64,000 nt of DNA from Bradyrhizobium embrapense. Its GTDB lineage: Bacteria > Pseudomonadota > Alphaproteobacteria > Rhizobiales > Xanthobacteraceae. Below, piece after piece: positions 46,346 to 53,612 of this stretch. The stretch covers positions 186,001 to 250,000 of the forward strand of contig NZ_LFIP02000004.1 in the NCBI RefSeq assembly GCF_001189235.2, given 5' to 3'. Under the pieces are notes generated by a model. The model saw only the letters and a program-made list of their open reading frames with translations, was not told where the DNA came from and made no database searches. The stretch's first letter is position 1, and every line of letters begins with the position of its first letter. The position numbers and the translations under genes are program-made.

Positions 46346-46453
46346 GTGAGCCGAAAAACCCTGCAAGCACGTTCGGAGCAGGCGCTCGTCGTCATCATTC
46401 TCAGCACCGGCGCGCTGATCGCTTACCTCGGCCTCGCGCTCTCCAGGATATGA
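46346..46453 (+). CDS. 35-aa single-helix membrane microprotein
   Basis: GTG-started frame translating as VSRKTLQARSEQALVVIILS and continuing through a hydrophobic TGALIAYLGLALSRI to TGA at 46451. A positively charged N-terminus and one membrane helix form a coherent microprotein. A strong AAAGGATGGAG ribosome site lies about 10 bases upstream. Too short for family recognition. Confidence 0.5.
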   Translation: MSRKTLQARSEQALVVIILSTGALIAYLGLALSRI

Positions 46454-46484
46454 GAGGTAAGCAACAAGTCGCTTGAAGGTGATT

Positions 46485-46700
46485 GTTGCGCGACGCCGGG
46501 GCCACAGCCCTCATTGACAACACGCGCCCTTGGTTTTGGGTTGCCGGCATTCGCCAGGGACGACGATCGGGATGCAGGCGGCGCCACACATTTAGTGTCG
46601 TCCCGGCGAAGGCCAGGACCGATTGCCCCAAGCCTCAACTGTTGCACGACCCCGGGCCGCAGGGTCGACACCCTGCCCTGTGGTCGCATGCCTGCCGCAC
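46485..46700. repeat. degraded interspersed repeat
   Basis: Contains two opposed pieces resembling the Bradyrhizobium GTCGTCCC-type element: GCATTCGCCAGGGACGAC (near 46548-46566) and GTCGTCCCGGCGAAGGCCAG (near 46597-46616), plus GGCCACAGCC-type inner parts. Imperfect, probably an old copy. It occupies the gap before the HAD gene. Confidence 0.45.
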
Positions 46701-46751
46701 AAATCGGGGACATTGCCGCCCGCCGGCAATTCTCGTACACGGTTTCACGCA

Positions 46752-47378
46752 ATGACCTCGCAACTCTCTCCCGATTCCGTCGACGTGCTGCTGTTCGATA
46801 TCGGCCGCGTCGTGCTCGACATCGACTTCGAGAAGGTGATGGCGCACTGGGCGCAGCATGCCGGCTGCGCGCCGGCCGACCTTGCCACGCGCTTCGTCGT
46901 CGACGACAGCTTCAAGCATCACGAGATCGGCCGGATCGACGACGCAGCGTTCTTCGCGAACCTGCGCCGGACGCTCGGCATCGACCTCACCGATGCGCAG
47001 TTCCTCGAAGGCTGGAACGCGATCTTCACCGGCGAGATGCCGGGCATCGCCCCCCTGCTCGCGACCGCCGCTCAGCGGATGCCGCTCTACGCCTTCTCCA
47101 ACACCAATCCGGCCCATGTCGCGCATTTCTCCGTGATCCATTCCGAGGTGCTCAGCCATTTCCGCACCGTCTTCCTGTCCTCGACGATCGGGCACCGGAA
47201 ACCCCACGCCGAGGCCTACGATCATGTGGTAAAAGCCATCGGCGTGCCGGCGTCGCGGATCCTGTTTTTCGACGATTTGGCCGCCAATATCGAAGGGGCG
47301 CGGGCGCGCGGCCTTCATGCCATCCACGTGACATCGACGGATGACGTGGCGAGGGCTCTGGCCGCACTTGGTCTGTGA
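46752..47378 (+). CDS. HAD-IA phosphatase, YihX-like
   Basis: 208-aa haloacid-dehalogenase hydrolase. Motif I is VLLFDIGRVVLDIDFEKVM (Asp nucleophile; Gly replaces the +2 Asp, as in E. coli YihX, an alpha-glucose-1-phosphatase), motif II FSNTNPAHV, motif III Lys in IGHRKPHAEAYDHV, motif IV ILFFDDLAANIEGARARG. Sugar-phosphate dephosphorylation is the best guess. ATG 46752 (MTSQLSP) is used; the upstream frame reads through repeat sequence. moeA begins 23 bases after its stop, so they may be co-transcribed. Confidence 0.87.
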   Translation: MTSQLSPDSVDVLLFDIGRVVLDIDFEKVMAHWAQHAGCAPADLATRFVVDDSFKHHEIGRIDDAAFFANLRRTLGIDLTDAQFLEGWNAIFTGEMPGIAPLLATAAQRMPLYAFSNTNPAHVAHFSVIHSEVLSHFRTVFLSSTIGHRKPHAEAYDHVVKAIGVPASRILFFDDLAANIEGARARGLHAIHVTSTDDVARALAALGL

Positions 47379-47401
47379 TTAGGACGTGAGGAGTTCTGAG
47401 C

Positions 47402-48613
47402 GTGGCGCTGATGCCGGTTGCCGATGCCCTGTCCGCGGTGCTTTCCGGCGCCAACCCGCTGCCGGAGGAGATGGTCGCGCTCGATGCCGCCTACCATCGC
47501 ACCTTGGCGCGCGACCTCGCCGCACGCCGCACCCAGCCGCCGCAGCCGATGTCGGCGATGGACGGCTATGCCGTGCGCGCGGCGGACGCCGGTGATCTGA
47601 AGGCCCGGCTCAAGGTGATCGGCGAAGTCGCTGCCGGCCGGCCGTTCGAGCGCACGGTTGGCCCGGGCGAAGCGGTGCGGATCTTCACCGGCGGCGTGAT
47701 CCCCCATGGCGCCGACGCCGTCATCATCCAGGAAGACACCACCGTCGACGGCGACCACATCACGATCACCGAGCCGGCTGCCGCCGGACGGCACATCCGC
47801 CCCGCCGGCGTCGACTTCCGTGAGGGCGACGTGCTGCTCGAAGCCGGCAGCCGCCTCTCGGACCGCGCGCTGTCGCTCGCGGCGGCCATGAACTATCCGG
47901 ACCTTGCGGTGCACCGCCGTCCGAAGGTCGCGGTGCTGGCGACCGGCGACGAGCTGGTGATGCCGGGCTCGGAGCCTGGCCCCGGCCAGATCGTCTATTC
48001 CAACGGCTATGCGCTGCGGGCGCTGGCGCGCGCCGAAGGCGCCGAGACCGTCGATCTCGGGATTGCCGCCGATACGGTGGAGGCGACCACCGCCGGCGTC
48101 CGCCGGGCCCGCGACACCGGCGCGGACATCCTGATCACGACCGGCGGCGCCTCGGTCGGCGACCACGACCTGGTCAAGAAGTCGCTGGAGGCCGAGGGCG
48201 TCGAGATGGCGTTCTGGCGGATCGCGATGCGGCCCGGCAAGCCGATGATGCATGGCCGGTTGGGGCCGATGCGGGTGATCGGCCTGCCCGGCAATCCGGT
48301 GTCCTCCTATGTCTGCGCCTTCCTGTTCCTGGTGCCCTTGATTCGGGCGCTGAGCGGCCGAAAGACTGTCCATCATGCCCGCGCGAACGCCCTGCTCGGC
48401 CGCGACCTCGCTGCCAACGACCAGCGCGAGGACTATCTGCGCGCGCGCCTCGACGAGCGCGAAGACGGCACGCTGATCGCAACGCCCGTGATGCAGCAGG
48501 ACTCCTCGCTGCTCGGGAATCTCGCTGCGGCACGCGCACTTCTCGTGCGTCCGCCGTTTGCGCCCGCCGCCCTCACAGGCAACGAATGCGAGATCCTGAT
48601 GCTGCCGGAGTGA
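47402..48613 (+). CDS. moeA: molybdopterin molybdenumtransferase
   Basis: Inserts molybdate into adenylylated molybdopterin (403 aa). Hallmarks are QPMSAMDGYAVRAAD, EAVRIFTGGVIPHGADAVII, VAVLATGDELV, ILITTGGASVGDHDLVKK, PGKPMMHGRLG and GLPGNPVSSYVCAFLF. GTG 47402 is the start (VALMPVADALSAV). In many rhizobia moeA directly follows moaC; here 11 kb separates them, and lexA follows as usual. Confidence 0.97.
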   Translation: MALMPVADALSAVLSGANPLPEEMVALDAAYHRTLARDLAARRTQPPQPMSAMDGYAVRAADAGDLKARLKVIGEVAAGRPFERTVGPGEAVRIFTGGVIPHGADAVIIQEDTTVDGDHITITEPAAAGRHIRPAGVDFREGDVLLEAGSRLSDRALSLAAAMNYPDLAVHRRPKVAVLATGDELVMPGSEPGPGQIVYSNGYALRALARAEGAETVDLGIAADTVEATTAGVRRARDTGADILITTGGASVGDHDLVKKSLEAEGVEMAFWRIAMRPGKPMMHGRLGPMRVIGLPGNPVSSYVCAFLFLVPLIRALSGRKTVHHARANALLGRDLAANDQREDYLRARLDEREDGTLIATPVMQQDSSLLGNLAAARALLVRPPFAPAALTGNECEILMLPE

Positions 48614-48675
48614 GGCTTTCGCGGCCCGCCGATTACGCGTTGCAGAACGCGTTCACCTGAAATTAAGTGGTTGCG

Positions 48676-48690
48676 GAACACATATCGAAC
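48676..48690. promoter_or_regulatory. SOS (LexA) box, GAAC-N7-GAAC
   Basis: GAAC (48676-48679), seven bases, GAAC (48687-48690): an exact match to the alphaproteobacterial SOS operator, 168 bases before lexA. A TATAGT hexamer at 48692-48697 suggests it overlaps the lexA promoter. Confidence 0.85.
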
Positions 48691-48701
48691 ATATAGTGTC
48701 C

Positions 48702-48716
48702 GTTCATGATTTGTTT
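48702..48716. promoter_or_regulatory. second, imperfect SOS box
   Basis: GTTC (48702-48705), seven bases, GTTT (48713-48716): one mismatch from GTTC-N7-GTTC, the complementary form of the operator. It lies 11 bases beyond the first box. Confidence 0.45.
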
Positions 48717-48857
48717 CGAGTGCTGGTGTCTACAAACGGGAGACCACCCAGGAAGCGCTTGTACTGAGCACCGCGCTCCTGAGGTCAGGTCCCGCCTGCA
48801 GGCGCACCTGTAGAGTCTCGGAATCGAACGACGCTACCAACCGGGGGAATACTCGAG

Positions 48858-49562
48858 ATGCTCACGCGCAAACAGTACGAACTACTGCGTTTCATCAATG
48901 AACGTCTGAAGGAGGCCGGCGTACCGCCCTCGTTCGACGAGATGAAGGATGCGCTCGACCTGCGCTCGAAGTCCGGAATCCACCGCCTGATCACTGCGCT
49001 GGAGGAGCGCGGCTTCATTCGCCGCCTGCCCAACCGCGCCCGCGCCATCGAGGTCATCAAGCTCCCTGAGCTGTCGGCCGGAGGCGGCAACGGCCGCCGC
49101 GGCTTCACGCCGAGCGTCATCGAAGGCACCCTCGGCAAGCGCGCCAGCACCCCGCCGATCGCCGAGGACGACGGCAACCGTCCGGTCGCGGTCCCCGTGA
49201 TGGGCCGGATTGCCGCCGGTACGCCGATCGAGGCGCTGCAGACCCGCAGCCACACCATCAGCGTGCCGCCCGACATGCTCGGCGCCGGTGAGCACTATGC
49301 GCTGGAAGTGCGCGGCGATTCGATGGTCGATGCCGGCATCCTCGACGGCGACATGGCGCTGATCCAGCGCAACGACGTCGCCAACACCGGCGACATCGTG
49401 GTGGCGCTGATCGACGAGGAGGAGGCTACCCTAAAGCGCTTCCGCCGCCGCGGCGCATCGATTGCGCTGGAGCCGGCCAACACCGCCTATGAAGTGCGCA
49501 TTCTGCCGCCGAACCGGGTCCGCATCCAGGGCAAGCTGATCGGTCTCTATCGCAAGTACTGA
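48858..49562 (+). CDS. lexA: LexA repressor
   Basis: SOS regulator, 234 aa (long alphaproteobacterial form). N-terminal winged helix (about 1-68, MLTRKQYELLRFINERLKEA; LDLRSKSGIHRLITALEE as recognition region), a linker, cleavage site Ala120-Gly121 in GRIAAGTP, nucleophile Ser155 in VRGDSMVDAGILDGD, and the general-base Lys193 in EATLKRFRRRG. Self-cleavage machinery is intact. It is preceded by one perfect and one imperfect SOS box, indicating autorepression. Confidence 0.98.
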   Translation: MLTRKQYELLRFINERLKEAGVPPSFDEMKDALDLRSKSGIHRLITALEERGFIRRLPNRARAIEVIKLPELSAGGGNGRRGFTPSVIEGTLGKRASTPPIAEDDGNRPVAVPVMGRIAAGTPIEALQTRSHTISVPPDMLGAGEHYALEVRGDSMVDAGILDGDMALIQRNDVANTGDIVVALIDEEEATLKRFRRRGASIALEPANTAYEVRILPPNRVRIQGKLIGLYRKY

Positions 49563-49578
49563 TTTTCAAATACTTGCG
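49551..49578. terminator. hairpin across the lexA stop codon
   Basis: Perfect 8-bp arms CGCAAGTA (49551-49558) and TACTTGCG (49571-49578). The left arm is the last lexA codons. The loop contains TGATTTTC. Plausible terminator without a clear T-run. Confidence 0.45.
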
Positions 49579-49818
49579 GCGGCAGGGAACGAGCGACACA
49601 TCGGATCGTTCCTTGCATGATAGCGTAACGTGCTGGTTGCCCGATGCGCTCCGATACCTCTCGCGCAGCGTCGCGTGTTTGTGATCGGGGGCGTTGGTCG
49701 AGCAGTCGTACAATCGCCCAGAAACGAGGAGACACTCGTTCGCTATCGTCCACTCTGGTAGAGGCCCTATGCCTCAAGGAGAGGCACGGGTCGCTACCTC
49801 GATTAGAGGAGCCATCCG
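49563..49818. other. lexA to MCDYSLH-gene intergenic region
   Basis: No gene seen. Presumed promoter region of the gene at 49819; I could not identify convincing -35/-10 boxes. Confidence 0.4.
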
Positions 49819-50247
49819 ATGTGTGACTATAGTCTGCACGCCGTGGCGTCGCGCCCCGCCATTGTTGGAGAGACGCTGATCACCACGACTTTCCGCGGCA
49901 CGTCGACCCGCGGCTTTGCTTCGGAGAACGATCCCAACGTCGCGGTCTGCATGCTGCCGGGCACCGAGCTCGCTTTCGCCGAGAACGTTCGCTACGACAG
50001 CCGCTGGATCTGGACCAAGACGATGAATTTCCGCGTCGGCGTGTTCAACGAAGTCGAGCCCGACGTTCCCGACCGCCATCATGACGCGGTCGAATTCCCC
50101 GACGGCAGCCATGTGCTGGTGACCCAGCTCGTCGAGGGACAACGCGTCAGCGTGCTGCAATTGCCGGCACTGCATCCGCCGGTCGAGCAGAAGCCGAAGG
50201 TTGTGGAGCGGCGGCCCTCTGCATTCGCGTCGCTGTTTTTGGGTTGA
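49819..50247 (+). CDS. conserved hypothetical protein starting MCDYSLH
   Basis: 142-aa soluble protein (MCDYSLHAVASRPAIVGETL...). I recall close relatives in other Bradyrhizobium genomes, always with Cys at position 2, which would become N-terminal after Met removal. The middle (VAVCMLPGTELAFAENVRYD) and VEFPDGSHVLVTQLVEGQRV look beta-rich; the tail is Pro/Lys-rich. AGAGGAGCC lies before ATG 49819. Function unknown; an N-terminal-nucleophile or thiol role is only a thought. Confidence 0.7.
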   Translation: MCDYSLHAVASRPAIVGETLITTTFRGTSTRGFASENDPNVAVCMLPGTELAFAENVRYDSRWIWTKTMNFRVGVFNEVEPDVPDRHHDAVEFPDGSHVLVTQLVEGQRVSVLQLPALHPPVEQKPKVVERRPSAFASLFLG

Positions 50248-50392
50248 ACGCATCGTCACCGCGGGATGAACCATCCGGCGGCGAGTGACCTAAGCGATTT
50301 GGAGCGACCCCGGACGTCAGGTTCCGGGGCGCAGAAGGAGATTTGCGTCAGCGGCCACCTTGGCGCATCATCGTACACGGAGGACGTGCGCG

Positions 50393-50620
50393 GTGGTCGA
50401 TAAGGTCACTTGGCAAAAGGCTGGACGGGTCACGGAACCGGGCCGCTACATGTTCCGGTTCGGCTGGCTGACGGTAACGGCTGACGATCTGAAGGTCTGG
50501 GAGCAGTTTCCCGAGGCTTCCTTCACCCTCGTCAAGAAGCCCGATGCCGGCCCCGACTCTGACGAGTATCATCTTGGCCTGTTCGAGCTGCCGGCCGGAC
50601 CCTCGCCTGGCAACGGCTAA
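50393..50620 (+). CDS. hypothetical protein (75 aa)
   Basis: Small soluble protein beginning VDKVTWQKAGRVTEPGRYMF after GTG 50393, with GGAGGA eight to nine bases upstream; a TTG at 50360 would place that ribosome site inside the gene. It contains FRFGWLTVTADDLKVWEQFP and ends with Gly/Pro. No family recognised. Its stop overlaps the comEC stop by four bases on opposite strands. Confidence 0.6.
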   Translation: MVDKVTWQKAGRVTEPGRYMFRFGWLTVTADDLKVWEQFPEASFTLVKKPDAGPDSDEYHLGLFELPAGPSPGNG

Positions 50621-52902
50621 TCCTCGCCCTGAAAATCGCTCTCGGCCGGCGTCGCATCGACGGCGGGCCGTGGCGCGGTCGCGGTCGCACGCAGCGTGGT
50701 CTCGCTCTCGCCATCGCCGGGAACCGCCGGCGACCATGGCCGGTCGATCCCCCCGGGCTTGACGGCATCAATGGCGTAGCCGTCCCTGATGCGCCGCAGC
50801 ACCAGCGCGCCGTGACGCCGCAACCGCTCGGCATCGATCACCGAGGCCGCGCAGTCCTTCGGTGCCGGCCGCGCGGTCACGATCAGCGCCGCGCGCTCGC
50901 AATCATCAGTCAGCGCCTCGGACCGGGTCGCCAGGGTGACGAAGGCGCCGCCGGGACCTTGGGTCACGCAGCCGCTCGGATCGCAGGAGACACCCTCACC
51001 GAGTGAGGCGTCCGTCGCGGTCCGCGCATCGGCGTCCGCTGCCAGCCACTCCTTGACCAGGAAGGCGTCCTTGGCGCTGCGCATCAGATGCAGCCGGCCG
51101 TCGCCGCCCCGCACCGCGACGTTGCGGCCGTCGGCGGAGACCAGCACGTCCGGCTGCGGCACCGACACGGCCCAGACCGAGGCCACGACCAGCAGCGCGG
51201 CGCCCGACCAGCGCAGCGGCGTGCGCAACAGCCCGAGCAGAACGAGGCCGGCGCTTGCCAGGATCATCGGCCCGACCCCGAAAGCCGCCATCCGCCCGAC
51301 CGCGCCGGGGAGCGCGGCGACCCATTGCGTCACCAGGATCATCCAGTCGATGCCGAACCCCATGATCGCCCAGAACACGCCGTCGAAGCCGAACGGCATG
51401 GTGAGCAGCCCGAGCAGGCCGGCCGGCATCACGACGGCCGACACCACCGGCATCGCCGCGAGGTTCGCGAGCAGCCCATAGGGCGTCACGCGATGGAAAT
51501 GGAACGCGGCATAGGGCGTGGTCGCGAGCCCCGCCACCAGCGAGGCCAGCATCAGCATCGTGAGCTCACGGCCGCCCCACAGCGCAAGGCGCGCAGTTGC
51601 CGAGTGATCGGGCGACGCCAGCAGGTTCGGCAGCCCGATCTGCACCAGCGCCACGAGCCCGAGCGTCGCCGCAAACGACATCTGGAAGCTCGGATGCACC
51701 AGCGCCTCCGGGGCGATCGCGAGCACGATCAGCGCCGCCACCGCCAGCGTGCGGAAGGTGATCGCGCGGCGATCGACGATCACGGCGATCAGCACCACCG
51801 CGGTCATGAAGAACGATCGCTGGGTCGCGACCTCCGCGCCCGACAGCAGCAGGTAGAACGCCGCCGCGACCAGCGCGGCCGCCGCCGCCCATTTCTTGAT
51901 CGGGTGCCCCGCCGTCAGCGCCGGAAACAGCGCAAGCAGCGCGCGGATCGTGAAGAACACGACGCCGGCGACCACGGCCATATGGTATCCGGAGATCGAC
52001 AGCACGTGGCCGAGCCCCGAGATGAACATCGCGTCGTTGACCGGCGTCGTGATCGCATCGCGCCGGCCGGTCAGCAGCGCCGTTGCAATCGCACGCTGAT
52101 CGCCGTCAAGCGTGGTGCGGATCCGCGCGTCGATGGCATCGCGCAGCCACTGCATGAAGGCGGCATAGCGCAGCATGAGGCCGCCGCTCGCCGGCGGCTC
52201 ACTGGTCTTGACCGCGCCCATCGCGAAGCCGGACGCGCCGATACCCTGGAAATAGAGGTCGCGGCCGAAATCATAGGAGCCCGGACGCTGCGGTCCGAGC
52301 GGCGGCATCAGCCGGGCCTTCAATTCGACGAAGCTGCCGACATCCGGCGCGGTGCCCTTTTTCACCGAGAGCCTGACGCGCTCGAGTTTCGGCACCTCGC
52401 GCTGGCTTTCCATCGACACGACGCGCAGCACGAAGCGATCAGTCTTTTCCCTGACATCGCGCGTCTCGACGAAACCGGTCAGCGCGACGGAATATATCGG
52501 CCGCGCCAGCACGCCATGGGCGATCCGCGCGGTCTTCCATGTCGCCGTCGCAAAGCCCGCCGCGACCGCGGCCAGCATCACCACGGCGGCAAACCCCCGG
52601 TGCCGCCGCAGCAGCAACGCCAGCAGGCAGAGCGCGATCGCGACCGTGGCCGCGACGGACAACACCGGCTCGTGCTCAGCAGCGAAATAGAACGCAATCC
52701 CGGTGCCGAATGCCACCGGCACCCAAGGAAACAGCCGTCCGGCGCCCGCCTCCGCACGCGCCCATTGCCGCAATGTCTCGACGAGCGGCCGCCAGGTGCC
52801 GGCGCGCACCGGGATGTAGCCACCGACTGGCGCAGCCGCGCGCGGCGGCCAAGTCCCCGCGTAGCCGCGTCTGCCGCCCGGCGTCGTGCCCTGCTCCGCC
52901 AT
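50617..52902 (-). CDS. comEC: ComEC/Rec2-family DNA-uptake-like channel protein
   Basis: Polytopic protein of 761 aa. N-terminal membrane helices and an OB-like DUF4131 domain (about 130-240, VKKGTAPDVGSFVELKARLM), then the Competence domain (about 270-560) with GHVLSISGYHMAVVAGVVFF and LLSGAEVATQRSFFMTAVVL. The C-terminal 150 residues, where a metallo-beta-lactamase domain normally lies, contain no HxHxDH motif, so nuclease activity is unlikely. Natural competence in these bacteria is not established; lexA, comEC, gltX adjacency is conserved. Confidence 0.9.
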   Translation of the reverse strand: MAEQGTTPGGRRGYAGTWPPRAAAPVGGYIPVRAGTWRPLVETLRQWARAEAGAGRLFPWVPVAFGTGIAFYFAAEHEPVLSVAATVAIALCLLALLLRRHRGFAAVVMLAAVAAGFATATWKTARIAHGVLARPIYSVALTGFVETRDVREKTDRFVLRVVSMESQREVPKLERVRLSVKKGTAPDVGSFVELKARLMPPLGPQRPGSYDFGRDLYFQGIGASGFAMGAVKTSEPPASGGLMLRYAAFMQWLRDAIDARIRTTLDGDQRAIATALLTGRRDAITTPVNDAMFISGLGHVLSISGYHMAVVAGVVFFTIRALLALFPALTAGHPIKKWAAAAALVAAAFYLLLSGAEVATQRSFFMTAVVLIAVIVDRRAITFRTLAVAALIVLAIAPEALVHPSFQMSFAATLGLVALVQIGLPNLLASPDHSATARLALWGGRELTMLMLASLVAGLATTPYAAFHFHRVTPYGLLANLAAMPVVSAVVMPAGLLGLLTMPFGFDGVFWAIMGFGIDWMILVTQWVAALPGAVGRMAAFGVGPMILASAGLVLLGLLRTPLRWSGAALLVVASVWAVSVPQPDVLVSADGRNVAVRGGDGRLHLMRSAKDAFLVKEWLAADADARTATDASLGEGVSCDPSGCVTQGPGGAFVTLATRSEALTDDCERAALIVTARPAPKDCAASVIDAERLRRHGALVLRRIRDGYAIDAVKPGGIDRPWSPAVPGDGESETTLRATATAPRPAVDATPAESDFQGED

Positions 52903-52996
52903 TCCGCTTGCGATCCCTGCCGGGCCACAAGGCTAGCGGAAGCCCCTGCCGGCCGCCTAGCGGAACGCAACCGGAACACGAAGCTATCCGGCAACA

Positions 52997-53040
52997 CGAG
53001 CTGCGGCTGCCCCGGGTCCGTGAAAGCGGGCCGCAGCTCG
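52997..53040. promoter_or_regulatory. hairpin in the comEC upstream region
   Basis: Perfect arms CGAGCTGCGG (52997-53006) and CCGCAGCTCG (53031-53040), with an inner CCCG/CGGG pairing. It lies about 95 bases before the comEC start on the minus strand; possible leader structure or an upstream transcript end. Confidence 0.35.
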
Positions 53041-53190
53041 CGCTTGCGGCGGCGCGCTGCACAATTTCGGAATATTAGAAGTTTATCCCTGAGTTGCCCG
53101 GCGTGTCAAGCAGTCTTGTCTAACGCCGCCTTGTCGAACGCCGGCGGCCGGCTACTGTGCATGGGGTTGTTTTCGATATTTTGGCAGGCG

Positions 53191-53577
53191 CTAGATCAGC
53201 GGCGTCTGCGACGAGACGTGATGGCAGGCGATCTTCCAGTCGCCGTCCTCGCGCGCGATCACCCAGGTGATCTTGACGGCCAGCGAGGGCGCGTCACCGT
53301 CGACGAAGAACGAGGCGATCGCAGCCATGTTGACGAGATCGGGATTGACCCGGTCGGTCTTGAGATCGCTGAACTCCACGCGCGGGGCCTGCCAGCGCGG
53401 CAGGCCGTTGAAATAGGCTTTCACACCGTTCCGGCCGCGATACAGCGTCGGGTTCGAGCCGAAGAAGAAGGCGTGCTGCGAGTAGAGCGCAGCCAGCGCA
53501 TCCGCATCGAGCTTGCCGAAACCGGCGGACCATCGCGCGATGATGGCGGAGGCGATCTCGTTGGCTTCATCTAGCAT
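53191..53577 (-). CDS. NTF2-like / SnoaL-type protein (SgcJ/EcaC family)
   Basis: Cone-shaped alpha+beta barrel domain of 128 aa. Opening helix NEIASAIIARWSAGFGKLD, then ALAALYSQHAFFFGSNPTLY and YRGRNGVKAYFNGLPRW are typical of the SgcJ/EcaC group (limonene-epoxide hydrolase-like or ketosteroid-isomerase-like). It ends DWKIACHHVSSQTPLI. Ligand unknown. It follows glnS by 35 bases on the same strand. Confidence 0.85.
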   Translation of the reverse strand: MLDEANEIASAIIARWSAGFGKLDADALAALYSQHAFFFGSNPTLYRGRNGVKAYFNGLPRWQAPRVEFSDLKTDRVNPDLVNMAAIASFFVDGDAPSLAVKITWVIAREDGDWKIACHHVSSQTPLI

Positions 53578-53612
53578 CGATCGCCTCCCTCCTTTGTTCG
53601 CGCCGGATTGCG

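Noticed and set aside
45765..46349. 194-codon plus-strand open frame in the gap before the microprotein
   Set aside because: No ribosome site, Arg/Pro-rich random-looking translation, and it covers the 46171 hairpin; left as non-coding.
51088..53574. 828-codon plus-strand open frame
   Set aside because: Complete antisense shadow of comEC and the NTF2-like gene; Arg/His/Gln-rich, no motifs.
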